A DNA stretch of 64,000 nt, from NCBI GenBank assembly GCA_018242185.1, contig JAFECK010000001.1, positions 1 through 64,000 of the forward strand. The letters run 5' to 3'. Under the pieces are notes generated by a model. That model did not search any database and was not told the DNA's origin. It saw only the letters and a program-made list of their open reading frames with translations. Of this stretch, positions 35,459 to 44,161 are shown piece after piece. The position numbers and the translations under genes are program-made. The stretch is from Pseudomonadota bacterium. Its GTDB lineage: Bacteria; Pseudomonadota; Alphaproteobacteria; Rickettsiales; Midichloriaceae. Every line of letters starts with the position of its first letter. Position 1 is the first letter of the stretch.

Positions 35459-37405
35459 ATGGGTCGTATTGAAAGAATCAAACAACGCGGTAGTGCGCTA
35501 ATTTATTTTGGTGTTATATTGATATTGGGATCAATAGCTGTGTTGACCGTGGCTAAATATTATGGCCCCAAGAAGGATGTGGAAAAGCAGCAAATCCTCG
35601 ATCAGAAGCTAAGCAAAATAGCGCAGGCGATAGATGTGTTTGTAGGAGAGCAGGGCCGATTGCCATGTCCAGCGTCGCCGAATATTGCTACTGGTGATGC
35701 TAGTTTTGGCATAGAAAGTCGCGATGCTACAACTCGTGAATGTAACGCGGCTGGCATAATGGCCAATACAACTTCTGGCAATATTAAATATATGGGGGCG
35801 GTGCCGGGCAAAACCTTAGGACTTAATGAGCTTGATGTGGTGGACCCATGGGGCAATAAAATAGAATATGCGGTTTCTTATGCTTTCTATAAGAGCAAGG
35901 CAGAGAGCCCTGGTAACAATTTTTATAACACCAACGGTGCCTTGCAGGTTCAAGATGGCGTGGGTAATACTTTAGAGCCAGTAGCTGGATATATACTTAT
36001 CAGTAGGGGGCAAAATCAGCTGGGAGCTTGGCCAGCGACTGGTGCTACTCAGATACAGTTGCCTGCAAACGGCAATCTGGAACGCTATAACCTAGGGTGC
36101 CAACTGAACGCTAGCGGGTGTAATGGAGCTAATTTCGGCTCTTTATTCATATCCAATCCAAGCATAATAGACGATAAACTATTATATAGGAACAAGAATG
36201 GTATAAACACGAATTGTGCAAGCGGTGACACCAGTGCTTCTTGTAACAATATACCTTGCAATAGTTCTCAGTGGACGGTTGGCGGCAATGGCACCATAAC
36301 CGTCAATACAACTACTTTGCCTAGCTTGACTATACCTCCTAACATATTAGCTCAGCAGGGTATGGCGTACTCGCTGAAACTGCGTCTTAATTCTTTGAGT
36401 ACAAGTAACGGTTCATTCCAACTGATGTATGAATATACAACGACTAGCTCGGCTACATTGCAAACCGTTCAAATAGCTGAGTTTTCCTCGTCTAGTTTTA
36501 CCGGCCAATATAATAGCTCATATGTGGGCCAAGATTTGACCGTATACTTTGGTGCAAGCAACCACATACCTGGTAGGCTTTATTTCACCAGCACTGCTGC
36601 GTCTGGTTCAAGCATGGTTATGAGTAACGTGTTTGTGCAGGTGGCGCCTTTATACTACCAAAACTTGCTGACCTATAAGATATGGAAAAATATCTGTAGT
36701 AGTAGCAGCTCTAGTAGCGGTACTTGCGGCGGCTGTGGTTGTTGTGGAAACTGTGGGTGCGGGGAAGAGAACAGCTGTGGTAAGTGCTGCGGAATTGAGA
36801 CTTGCTGTTGCGGCGGCTGTGGTTGTTGTGGTAACGGTGGTTGTGGAGATGAGAGTAGCTGTGGCACATGCTGTGGTTGTGGAAGTTGCACCCCATGCGA
36901 TTTAACCAATCTGCTCAATAACGCTAATTATCCTAATAACCCGAACTACCAAAGTTTAATCCCAACGGCTCAAGGTTTCACCAGTTATGGTAACAACTAT
37001 TATTCCATGATATCTGGTTACTTTACTCCTGATGAGACTGCCCAGTATACTTTCTCTATAGCGGCTGATAAAATTGCAGCGCTATACGTAAGCCCGGATG
37101 GAAATCCGGCAAACGCTGTACAAGTTGCATCGCGCACAACCGCATCTGCGCCTCTGGCGTGGAGTGCTGCTGGTGCGACGACTTATACGGTTTCGCTCAC
37201 CACTGGAAAGTCTTATTACTTCCATGTGCTACAAATGGCGGAAACTAGTGGTAATGATAATTTAGCATTAGGGTGCGCTAAGACGAACAGTAGTGGAACT
37301 ACACCAATTGCCGTGCTGGGCACAGGGACTGACACGGTTGGTTGTGGTGGTACGGTATCTACAGCGCCGATGCTAACTGTACTGAATCAGGTGAAGTGCC
37401 AGTAG
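35459..37405 (+). CDS. large pseudopilin-like protein with Cys/Gly-rich block and PA14-like domain
   Basis: From the ATG at 35459 it has 648 residues. The N-terminus is a class III (prepilin-type) signal: a basic leader, RG at the likely cleavage site, then a hydrophobic helix (SALIYFGVILILGSIAVLTV). The usual Glu+5 is missing. Residues about 45-170 look like a pseudopilin head, with PCPASPN and a D-PWGN motif. A beta-rich region follows. Then comes a block of nearly only Cys and Gly (about 423-480), and finally a PA14-like beta domain (GYFTPDETAQYTFSI near 520). PA14 domains bind sugars in adhesins. I infer a minor pilin or pilus-tip adhesin for the pilus encoded elsewhere in the window. An alternative ATG lies at 35432. 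Confidence 0.7.
   Translation: MGRIERIKQRGSALIYFGVILILGSIAVLTVAKYYGPKKDVEKQQILDQKLSKIAQAIDVFVGEQGRLPCPASPNIATGDASFGIESRDATTRECNAAGIMANTTSGNIKYMGAVPGKTLGLNELDVVDPWGNKIEYAVSYAFYKSKAESPGNNFYNTNGALQVQDGVGNTLEPVAGYILISRGQNQLGAWPATGATQIQLPANGNLERYNLGCQLNASGCNGANFGSLFISNPSIIDDKLLYRNKNGINTNCASGDTSASCNNIPCNSSQWTVGGNGTITVNTTTLPSLTIPPNILAQQGMAYSLKLRLNSLSTSNGSFQLMYEYTTTSSATLQTVQIAEFSSSSFTGQYNSSYVGQDLTVYFGASNHIPGRLYFTSTAASGSSMVMSNVFVQVAPLYYQNLLTYKIWKNICSSSSSSSGTCGGCGCCGNCGCGEENSCGKCCGIETCCCGGCGCCGNGGCGDESSCGTCCGCGSCTPCDLTNLLNNANYPNNPNYQSLIPTAQGFTSYGNNYYSMISGYFTPDETAQYTFSIAADKIAALYVSPDGNPANAVQVASRTTASAPLAWSAAGATTYTVSLTTGKSYYFHVLQMAETSGNDNLALGCAKTNSSGTTPIAVLGTGTDTVGCGGTVSTAPMLTVLNQVKCQ
36725..36898 (+). repeat. 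Cys/Gly-rich coding repeat in the pseudopilin gene
   Basis: Two 84-bp-spaced direct copies start at 36725 and 36809, each encoding about 23 residues that begin CGGCGCCGN and continue with a short acidic Glu/Asp-Ser turn and a CG-CCG end. A shorter CGSC-TPC tail follows. Between them are nine or more cysteines per copy, so the block could be heavily disulfide-bonded or bind metal. The repeat probably arose by unequal crossing over. Confidence 0.8.
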
Positions 37406-37503
37406 AATGGGAAAAGTGCTGATTATTGGCGCCTCTATCTGGTCTTATTTGCCTTTTTATACGTATTCTATATTATGACCAGTCATAACTTAGGCTATTA
37501 ACT

Positions 37504-39612
37504 ATGAGTTCGAATAATACGGGGGCAAGCAAGGCTAACGAAAAGCAACTCCAGCTGCACGATCTTGCTGTGATAGCTGAGATGGAGCAATTGCGTGGTT
37601 GGATAAAGCAGCAAGATTACTACTATTATCAAGAAGATGCGCCTAAAGTTAGCGACGCTGAGTATGATGCCAATAAGAAAAAGTTAGAGAATCTAGAGCG
37701 CCAACACCCAAAATTAGTGAATAGCACTAGCCCTACTCAGATTGTCGCAGGAGTGGTGGATGAGAAATTTGCTAAAGTTAAGCATAGCGTGCGTATGATG
37801 TCGCTTAACAATGCGTTTACTATGAAGGAAGTAGAGGATTTTGCAGAGAGGCTAAAAAATGCTTTGCCTGATTTGCGTACCCAACAAAATCATCACATAC
37901 TTGAAACTTTTTGGTGTGAGCCTAAGGTGGACGGACTTTCCTTCGTTGCTATATACGAACGTGGCAAGCTGGTGCGGGGGCTAACTAGAGGGGACGGGGA
38001 ATATGGTGAAGATGTGACTGCTAATTTGAAAACAGTTGTGGATATGCCATTGCAATTGAAAGATCCGCTAAATCTAGAAGTCAGAGGCGAGGTGTATCTA
38101 CCAAAGGCGCAGTTTCTCCAGTTTAATACTCAGCGCGAGCAGCAGGAGTTACCCCTTTTCGCCAATCCACGTAATGCCGCGGCCGGTTCATTACGTCAGC
38201 TGGATGAGAATATAACGCGTAGCCGTAAGTTGCACTACTTCCTTTGGGGTGCGGTCCTTAACCAGGAACAGAGCGCTAATATTACTACTCAACAGCAAAT
38301 GATGGGTTATTTGGCGGACTTAGGCTTTATCACTCAGCGCCACAGCTGTTTGTGCTCTGGGTTAGCCCAGCTACAAGAGTGGTTTGACCATATGCAGAAG
38401 ATAAGGCATAGCCTGAATTATGATATAGATGGAGTTGTTTATAAGCTCAACGATTTGCGGCTACAGGAAAAGCTGGGTGCAACTAGTAAGGCGCCGAGAT
38501 TTAGTTTGGCGCATAAATTTGCGGCGGAATCGGCGATAACTAAAATTCGTGCTATCACCATACAGGTGGGGCGTACAGGTGCCCTGACCCCAGTTGCCGA
38601 GCTAGAGCCAGTGAATTGTGGAGGAGTGTTAATTAGTCGAGCTACCCTGCATAATGAGGACGAGATTAATCGCAAAGACTTTAGAGTTGGTGATACTGTG
38701 GTGATTCAGCGTGCCGGAGATGTAATCCCGCAAGTGGTCAGTGTTAATTTGGATTCACGTCCGCGTGACAGTGAGCCTTATATTATGCCCAAGTATTGCC
38801 CAGTGTGCGCAAGTCCGGTGGTGAAGGATCCAGAGGGAGCTGCGCTGCGCTGTACAGGTGGTTTGCGGTGCTCGGCCCAAGTTATGGAGCGGCTGCGTCA
38901 CTTTGTTTCTCGCAATGCCATGAATATAGATGGCTTAGGAGAGGCGCTGATTACCAGTTTTTATAATGATGGAATTATCAAGACCCCCGTAGATATTATG
39001 ACTCTGCAAGAGTGCAATCACAAACTGCAACTGCAGAATCGCCCCGGGTTTGGTGAAAAATCAGCGCTTAATCTTTTTGAGGCTATCAACAAAGCCAGAC
39101 AAGTGCGTCTAGGGCAGTTTCTCTATGCGCTTGGAATACGCCATGTGGGGGAGGTGACCGCTAAGCTGTTGGCCAAAGAATTTGGTACGCTGGCTAAGAT
39201 AATTGAAGTAGCCAGCTTGCCGGACGGAGCTAGCCGTATTGCCGCTGTTTATGGTATTGGCATTGTTGTGGCTAATTCTATACGGCAGTTTTTTATCGAC
39301 CCTTTTAACCTGAAGCTACTAGCGGAGTTACAGGCACAGCTGGAGATACAAGAAGAAGCACCAGATAGTGGTACAGGGCAAAGCGGGCCGCTGGCTGGTA
39401 AAAATATTCTGTTCACTGGGACTTTAAATAAGATGAGTAGAGAAGAGGCGGAAGAGTTAGCCCAGCAGTTAGGAGCTAAGGTTCTTTCCGGAGTTAGTAA
39501 AAATCTGGATATACTAGTAGTAGGCGAAAAGGCTGGCTCTAAGCTTGCGAAAGCCAGAGCACTTGGCGTAGAAATTTGGGATGAAGAGAAGTGGGGAGAG
39601 CTTTTAGGATAG
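37504..39612 (+). CDS. ligA: NAD-dependent DNA ligase
   Basis: Seals nicks in replicated and repaired DNA using NAD. The adenylation domain has the nucleotide-binding Lys in CEPKVDGLSF near residue 138. The OB fold follows, then the four-Cys zinc finger CPVCASP and CTGG-RCSAQ near 433-458. Helix-hairpin-helix repeats come next, with a C-terminal BRCT domain (NILFTGTLNKMSREEAEELA near 632-651). The 702 residues and all domains are complete. It ends 3 bp from the convergent fic gene. Confidence 0.97.
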   Translation: MSSNNTGASKANEKQLQLHDLAVIAEMEQLRGWIKQQDYYYYQEDAPKVSDAEYDANKKKLENLERQHPKLVNSTSPTQIVAGVVDEKFAKVKHSVRMMSLNNAFTMKEVEDFAERLKNALPDLRTQQNHHILETFWCEPKVDGLSFVAIYERGKLVRGLTRGDGEYGEDVTANLKTVVDMPLQLKDPLNLEVRGEVYLPKAQFLQFNTQREQQELPLFANPRNAAAGSLRQLDENITRSRKLHYFLWGAVLNQEQSANITTQQQMMGYLADLGFITQRHSCLCSGLAQLQEWFDHMQKIRHSLNYDIDGVVYKLNDLRLQEKLGATSKAPRFSLAHKFAAESAITKIRAITIQVGRTGALTPVAELEPVNCGGVLISRATLHNEDEINRKDFRVGDTVVIQRAGDVIPQVVSVNLDSRPRDSEPYIMPKYCPVCASPVVKDPEGAALRCTGGLRCSAQVMERLRHFVSRNAMNIDGLGEALITSFYNDGIIKTPVDIMTLQECNHKLQLQNRPGFGEKSALNLFEAINKARQVRLGQFLYALGIRHVGEVTAKLLAKEFGTLAKIIEVASLPDGASRIAAVYGIGIVVANSIRQFFIDPFNLKLLAELQAQLEIQEEAPDSGTGQSGPLAGKNILFTGTLNKMSREEAEELAQQLGAKVLSGVSKNLDILVVGEKAGSKLAKARALGVEIWDEEKWGELLG

Positions 39613-39614
39613 GC

Positions 39615-40703
39615 TCAAATTAAGGTGCGGTAGCGGTCAGATAATGCGTATTTTCTGGATTTTCTCGATTCATTGACGGTTTTCAAGAACCAGGACTCAA
39701 CCCAAGTAGCACAAATGGCGCTGCTGGTACGAGGCTTAAACCCAAAAAGATCGCCAATCTGCTGACTTGCGACTTCCTCGAACTGTTGAAATAAGCCTAA
39801 TGCCTTTCGCTGGCGTGGATCTAGCTGGCGCAAAGTTGCGCTACTGTCCTCCAAGCCGCGCCCTGCTGCCATACTCATCTGCTTTACTACGCTTTCGAAG
39901 GACATAGTCATGCCTTCTATAAAATATTCCAACCACTTGGTGATATCCGCTTCAGCACGTCCCATATAATAATTATGGGAATTACCAACAGCAATTGCCT
40001 CGTAATAAGCTCCAAGGTTCCGTGCATAGTATTCCTCCAGCGAGTACAAACCTTTTAGCGAATAGCCGCCGAGATGAAGGATTAAATTGGTCAGCAATCT
40101 GGCAGCTCTGCCGTTGCCATCATAATATGGGTGAATTGTCGCAAATTGATAGTGCGCAATTGCCGCCACTATAGGGCAAGGCAGCGTATGATTTTTATTT
40201 ATCCAAGTAACTAAGGCTTGCATCAATTGCCTGATATCCTTGGATTCTGGCGGCATGTACACTATAGCTTTTGTGCGGCTATCTCGTATCACATTTTGCC
40301 CGTCTCTGTACTTACTGGGTTTAACTACTTTTTTACCATTGCTCATGACCAATGCGTGGAGGATCTGAACCATTTTTTCGGTTACATGAAGTTGTTGGGC
40401 CGCCCATTTTTCCATTTGAGTCAGCGCTGCATAATAACCCTTAATCTCGGATTCGTCGCGCTCCCGTCCTGGAAAGTGTCCATCATACTTAAGTACAACT
40501 TCTATTTGGGCAGGATCTAGTTGATTGCCCTCGATCATAGTTGAATAGTGCGTGGTGTAAAGTCGTGCGGTTTCTCGAAGCGAACTAAGGACAAAAGGGG
40601 TGAGAGGTAGATGTAGTGCTTCAGTTTTGATTGCTTCTATTCGCATCAAGTGATTGATGATTTTTGGGGTTAGGTTGTAATGTGGGCTAAACTTTATCGG
40701 CAT
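39615..40703 (-). CDS. fic: Fic family protein (AMPylase-like)
   Basis: A 362-residue Fic protein with an intact active site HPYYDGNGRAAR at residues 191-202, able in principle to transfer AMP to a hydroxyl group. An N-terminal inhibitory helix STMIEGN is at residues 54-60, the layout of class II Fic enzymes, which regulate themselves. The C-terminal 80 residues (QQIGDLFGFKPRTSSAICATW near 320-340) look like a winged-helix DNA-binding domain. Four copies of TGCCGATAAA lie at and just upstream of its start codon, so it may repress its own gene. Some Fic proteins are secreted effectors, but no signal is visible. Confidence 0.9.
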   Translation of the reverse strand: MPIKFSPHYNLTPKIINHLMRIEAIKTEALHLPLTPFVLSSLRETARLYTTHYSTMIEGNQLDPAQIEVVLKYDGHFPGRERDESEIKGYYAALTQMEKWAAQQLHVTEKMVQILHALVMSNGKKVVKPSKYRDGQNVIRDSRTKAIVYMPPESKDIRQLMQALVTWINKNHTLPCPIVAAIAHYQFATIHPYYDGNGRAARLLTNLILHLGGYSLKGLYSLEEYYARNLGAYYEAIAVGNSHNYYMGRAEADITKWLEYFIEGMTMSFESVVKQMSMAAGRGLEDSSATLRQLDPRQRKALGLFQQFEEVASQQIGDLFGFKPRTSSAICATWVESWFLKTVNESRKSRKYALSDRYRTLI

Positions 40704-40764
40704 AATAGCAGCATTTTATCGGCATTAGTCTATGCTTATATTATGCCGATAAACTGCCGATAAA
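40693..40764. promoter_or_regulatory. cluster of four TGCCGATAAA operator-like sites
   Basis: The motif TGCCGATAAA or its complement occurs at 40693-40702 (minus), 40715-40724 (minus), 40744-40753 (plus) and 40755-40764 (plus). Spacings of 22 and 11 bp within pairs put them on one helix face. The first site includes the fic start codon (ATGCCGATAAAG encodes Met-Pro-Ile-Lys). The plus-strand pair falls in the expected -35/-10 region of fic. This looks like an operator bound by a dimer or tetramer, probably the Fic winged helix itself. Confidence 0.6.
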
Positions 40765-40802
40765 TCAATAGAAATATCCGCTTAAATTTAACCTTTAGTT
40801 AA

Positions 40803-40831
40803 TTGGTTTTGTGTTATTATCAGAATATAAC
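40803..40831 (+). promoter_or_regulatory. putative promoter of the 78-residue basic protein
   Basis: TTGGTT (40803-40808) and TATAAC (40826-40831) are 17 bp apart. Transcription would start near 40838, with the AAGAGG ribosome site close behind and the ATG at 40850. An inverted repeat ATTGGTT / AACCAAT (40802-40808 and 40829-40835) brackets the promoter and could be an operator. Confidence 0.45.
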
Positions 40832-40849
40832 CAATAAAAAGAGGTTTGT

Positions 40850-41086
40850 ATGTCAAAAAAGCACCCAGGAACCCCGCAAAGGAACGAATATCTTCAGGGT
40901 TTTATTCCTGAAACGCATAAGGCCCAAGAGAATGAACCGCCGCATCATGACTGGCATGAGTTGGAAAATCTGCTGGTCAACAGGGCGCCGCCTAAGAAGA
41001 AGGCGGCGAAGGTTGGTGCTAAACCTGCAAAAGGTCAAGCAACAGCGCGCAAGACTAGGAGCTCTCGTAAGCAGCCGGTGTTATAG
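40850..41086 (+). CDS. small basic protein with a Lys/Ala-rich tail
   Basis: A 78-residue protein with a good ribosome site (AAAGAGG) and its own promoter. The N-terminal half is polar with HHDWHELENLLVN near 32-44. The second half is Lys/Arg/Ala/Pro-rich (PPKKKAAKVGAKPAKG), resembling the tails of histone H1-like nucleoid proteins such as Hc1 of Chlamydia. I suggest nucleic-acid binding only from this composition. Its stop overlaps the convergent 615-residue membrane protein gene by 6 bases. Confidence 0.65.
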   Translation: MSKKHPGTPQRNEYLQGFIPETHKAQENEPPHHDWHELENLLVNRAPPKKKAAKVGAKPAKGQATARKTRSSRKQPVL

Positions 41087-42928
41087 GTCGTGTTGGTCTT
41101 TGTTGTTGAGCTGAGCTTTTGCTGCTTGTTCTTTTTTGAACAAAACCGCGGGTGCCCAAGTTTTGCGGATCTCGTCTTTCTGCTCTTCCGTAGCACCCTC
41201 AACCGCTTTATGCATCTGCGCATTAAGGCCGCTAAGGTAGTTTGCTGAGCCGAAATTCGCTGCTACTGTGAGTGCAGTGTCCATAGCTACGTAAACGCAC
41301 TTCATATAATCTTCCACCCCCGCTACCGCTTTTGCATCTGTTGTTGCATCAACGCCGTAATAAGAAAGTTTCATCTGTTGGTAAGTAACGCCATGCAGGA
41401 TTAGAGCGCCTAGCAGCAGGCCAAGGCCTATACCGCCCACGGATATAGTTGCTTGCATCATACCCCAGCTTAGCAGGTCTGCTGGCAACTGGTTCTGTAG
41501 GTGAAGCACTAAGATGTAACTGCTCATGCCAAGGCTCGGCAGCAAGAACAAGCCTGCTGAGGTGTAATTGAAGATTGCGAATGCAGACATAACGACGTAA
41601 GGATGCTTATTGAATGGTGAAGCACTATCGTCAAAATACATATTTTTATATAAAGGTGCTACATTATCTAGATCGCTTTTTATAGTCTGGGCATCCCGCT
41701 GAGCGCCGCTTTCGTTTAAGTCAATGCAATACCCACTAGGACCAGGATTAGATATATTATACTTCACGGTTTTCGTTTCTCCGTTAGTAGTATTTCGGAA
41801 CGTGAACGCAGTTCCTAAAGCTTGTTGGAGAAAGTCTTTAATTTTTAAATGCGCCCGCTTAGGGGGTTTAATAATGCCGCTTAGTATTAAGGCATAAGGG
41901 CAGAGCATAACTTTATGGAGAAAGGCATGCATGTTCTTCTCGCCGCTGTATAGCGCAGCTGATAGTTGCGCTTTTTGCTGCTCATTTAGCTTGCCTTCTC
42001 TTTTTATCTGCTCCTGGGCTTTCTTGAACGCTACGATATCCTGCCCCGCTTCTTGTACAGCTTGCATTTGTTCTATAAGCTCTCTTTTTTGCGTGAACAA
42101 ATTAATTTGATCATACATTCGCGCGGCAAGGCCTGTAAGGTCATCTTTATTATCAGGCCTCACGTTTAGTGCGGCGGTCACCGCAGCATCTGTTTCCACG
42201 TAAACAGTATTAATAAAGTCCTCAACAGCGAGGATAACTTCTGCATCTATCGCCGGATCATGGCCAGAATAGGTAAGATTCATCTGCTGATAAAGGATCG
42301 CATGCGCAATGGCAGTGCCTAGCAATAAACCAAGCGCTATACCCCCTACGGAGATAGTTGCCTGCATTATATCCCAGCCGAGTAGATCTGCTGGCAAATC
42401 ATGTTGGAGGTAACGTGCTAAGATATAGCTGGCCATACCGGCGCTTGGCAGTAAAAATAGCGCGGTGTTGGTATAGTTAAAAACCAACAAGGCAATGCTG
42501 ATAATGGTCTTGTGTTGCGTTGATAGAGAGTTTGCGGAGTTTAACCAAGTGCACCTGTATGTGGTAGCGAGAGGATAGTGATATAACGCGCTATCGATGC
42601 TGATATACGAAGTACTAACATCGACTCCATTAAGCTCTAAACTAATTAGATAGTCGGATGGTTTAGAGAAAGCTACATAGTAAGAGATTGTAGGGGATAG
42701 CATAGAATCTGATATCAACGAGTGAAGGAAATTTGCTGTTTCATCAGCCACATTTTTCTCTTTGGGTCTATCAACATAGCCCGCTATTAAAGCGTAAGGG
42801 CAGGCCATTATCTTATGGAGAAAGGTATGGTGCGCCGTTTCGTTTGCATATAATATATCGGTCAGATTTGCTTTCTGCTCGTCGTTCAGCTTAAATCCTT
42901 GTTTTGCCTGTTCTGAGCTTTTATCCAT
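41081..42928 (-). CDS. two-unit member of a novel tandem membrane protein family
   Basis: A 615-residue protein made of two related halves of about 300 residues. Each begins with a KLN-EQK helical segment near residues 12 and 314 containing a YPYA-like turn (CPYALI). A variable region of about 100 residues follows, then a conserved pair of membrane helices (NYT-A-LFLLPS-GM-SYIL and MQATISVGGI-LGLLLG) and a hydrophilic tail. No known family is evident. The 335-residue gene upstream is a third copy with one unit. No signal peptide. The function is unknown; membrane-inserted effectors or inclusion-type proteins are possible. Confidence 0.75.
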   Translation of the reverse strand: MDKSSEQAKQGFKLNDEQKANLTDILYANETAHHTFLHKIMACPYALIAGYVDRPKEKNVADETANFLHSLISDSMLSPTISYYVAFSKPSDYLISLELNGVDVSTSYISIDSALYHYPLATTYRCTWLNSANSLSTQHKTIISIALLVFNYTNTALFLLPSAGMASYILARYLQHDLPADLLGWDIMQATISVGGIALGLLLGTAIAHAILYQQMNLTYSGHDPAIDAEVILAVEDFINTVYVETDAAVTAALNVRPDNKDDLTGLAARMYDQINLFTQKRELIEQMQAVQEAGQDIVAFKKAQEQIKREGKLNEQQKAQLSAALYSGEKNMHAFLHKVMLCPYALILSGIIKPPKRAHLKIKDFLQQALGTAFTFRNTTNGETKTVKYNISNPGPSGYCIDLNESGAQRDAQTIKSDLDNVAPLYKNMYFDDSASPFNKHPYVVMSAFAIFNYTSAGLFLLPSLGMSSYILVLHLQNQLPADLLSWGMMQATISVGGIGLGLLLGALILHGVTYQQMKLSYYGVDATTDAKAVAGVEDYMKCVYVAMDTALTVAANFGSANYLSGLNAQMHKAVEGATEEQKDEIRKTWAPAVLFKKEQAAKAQLNNKDQHDL

Positions 42929-42955
42929 AACTTTCTCTCTTTTAAAATTTTAGTG

Positions 42956-43963
42956 TTATTGTATTTGTTGTTGCGGCTGCTGTGATGACAAAGTCACCGC
43001 GCCTTGCCATTTGGCTTTAGCCTCTGCTCTTTGCGCATCAGGGATCAAACCTTCTATCTTGGTGAAACTACGTATCTCTGCAGAAAGGCAAGGAGAGTGG
43101 ATTTTGGTCTGGCTTCCTGCTTCTACTAAAGCTTGATCCATAGCTTGATAAACTTTATTGATGAAGTTCTCAACGTCAGCAACCCTCTCATTCAAGGCAA
43201 TATCATAATTATCATAATACTTATGACTCATTTGATAGTAAGTCACTCCATGCAGAATGAAGGCGCCTATTAGAAAGGCAAGGCCTATACCGCCTACAGA
43301 AATAGTTGCTTGCATTACATCCCAACCTAGTAGATTAGCTGGCAGTTGGCTCTGCAGATAAAGCGCTAGGACATAGCCGCCCATACCAATGCTAGGCAAT
43401 AAGAATAGGCCTGCCACAGTGTAGTTACAGAACATTGCGGGGATTACAATGGCAAAAGGGTGCGTTTTAAGTGGTGATGTTTTATCCCTGAAGTATAAAC
43501 TGGAGTATTCAGTTTCTAGGGTTATATTATCCAAGGTGCTATTTATCTGCATCGAATGCGGCGTCACGTCGCGAACCGCTTTGCGCATAGCATCGTATTT
43601 TGCATTCTCAGCTTTTGTAAGCGCTTTCCGGGGTTTTTGCAATGTTGGAGCTTTAAGCTCAATTAAATATTGTGGAAGCTGCGTTTGTGATGAATCAGCT
43701 ATCATTGCTACATAAGTTATCTTGCCATCATATGCTGTATTAAAAGCGGTGCCTAGCACGCTTGTTAGAAACTGACCCATTTCTGTATTTATAGCCTGTT
43801 TAGTTTTTGCCTTTTCATCAACGGAGCCCCTATTAATGAGCCATATATAAGGGAAAAAAGCAAGCTTGGTTAGTATTTGGTGCGCTGTCCGCTCACCTGC
43901 GTATAACACATGTTCTAGCTGTTTTTTCTGCTGTTCGTTTAACTTAAATCCTTCTTTTGCCAT
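42956..43963 (-). CDS. one-unit member of the same novel membrane protein family
   Basis: A 335-residue paralogue of each half of the 615-residue protein, 27 bp downstream of which that gene starts. Shared marks are GFKLNEQQKKQL at the N-terminus, FFPYIWL near 43, NYTVAGLFLLPSIGMGGY in short conserved pieces near 180-197 and MQATISVGGIGLAFLIG near 216-232. The central region contains Lys/Glu-rich insertions. The two genes are probably cotranscribed from a promoter before 43963. The start follows AGAGGG-type purines. Confidence 0.75.
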   Translation of the reverse strand: MAKEGFKLNEQQKKQLEHVLYAGERTAHQILTKLAFFPYIWLINRGSVDEKAKTKQAINTEMGQFLTSVLGTAFNTAYDGKITYVAMIADSSQTQLPQYLIELKAPTLQKPRKALTKAENAKYDAMRKAVRDVTPHSMQINSTLDNITLETEYSSLYFRDKTSPLKTHPFAIVIPAMFCNYTVAGLFLLPSIGMGGYVLALYLQSQLPANLLGWDVMQATISVGGIGLAFLIGAFILHGVTYYQMSHKYYDNYDIALNERVADVENFINKVYQAMDQALVEAGSQTKIHSPCLSAEIRSFTKIEGLIPDAQRAEAKAKWQGAVTLSSQQPQQQIQ

Positions 43964-44161
43964 TGTACCCTCTTGTGATAATTCTAGTAATTCAATTAGT
44001 GCCCATTATACCATTTTCATGGCGAACAATCAACGGAAGATATCGTAATTTAAAGCAAATATTTTTATTTTTCTATAAAATCGCCAATCCCCTCTCTATA
44101 GCCAAAGAGACATAGTATGGCAAGCACGCTTGGTTGCCTAGGTGGAATTTTAGAATCGGTG

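Noticed and set aside
36673-36918. Pro/Gln- and His-rich minus-strand frames opposite the Cys/Gly block
   Set aside because: They are the antisense reading of TGT/GGT-type codons in a clear plus-strand gene.
40803-41114. 103-residue frame overlapping the small basic protein
   Set aside because: It begins upstream of the likely transcript start and lacks a ribosome site. The 78-residue frame has both.
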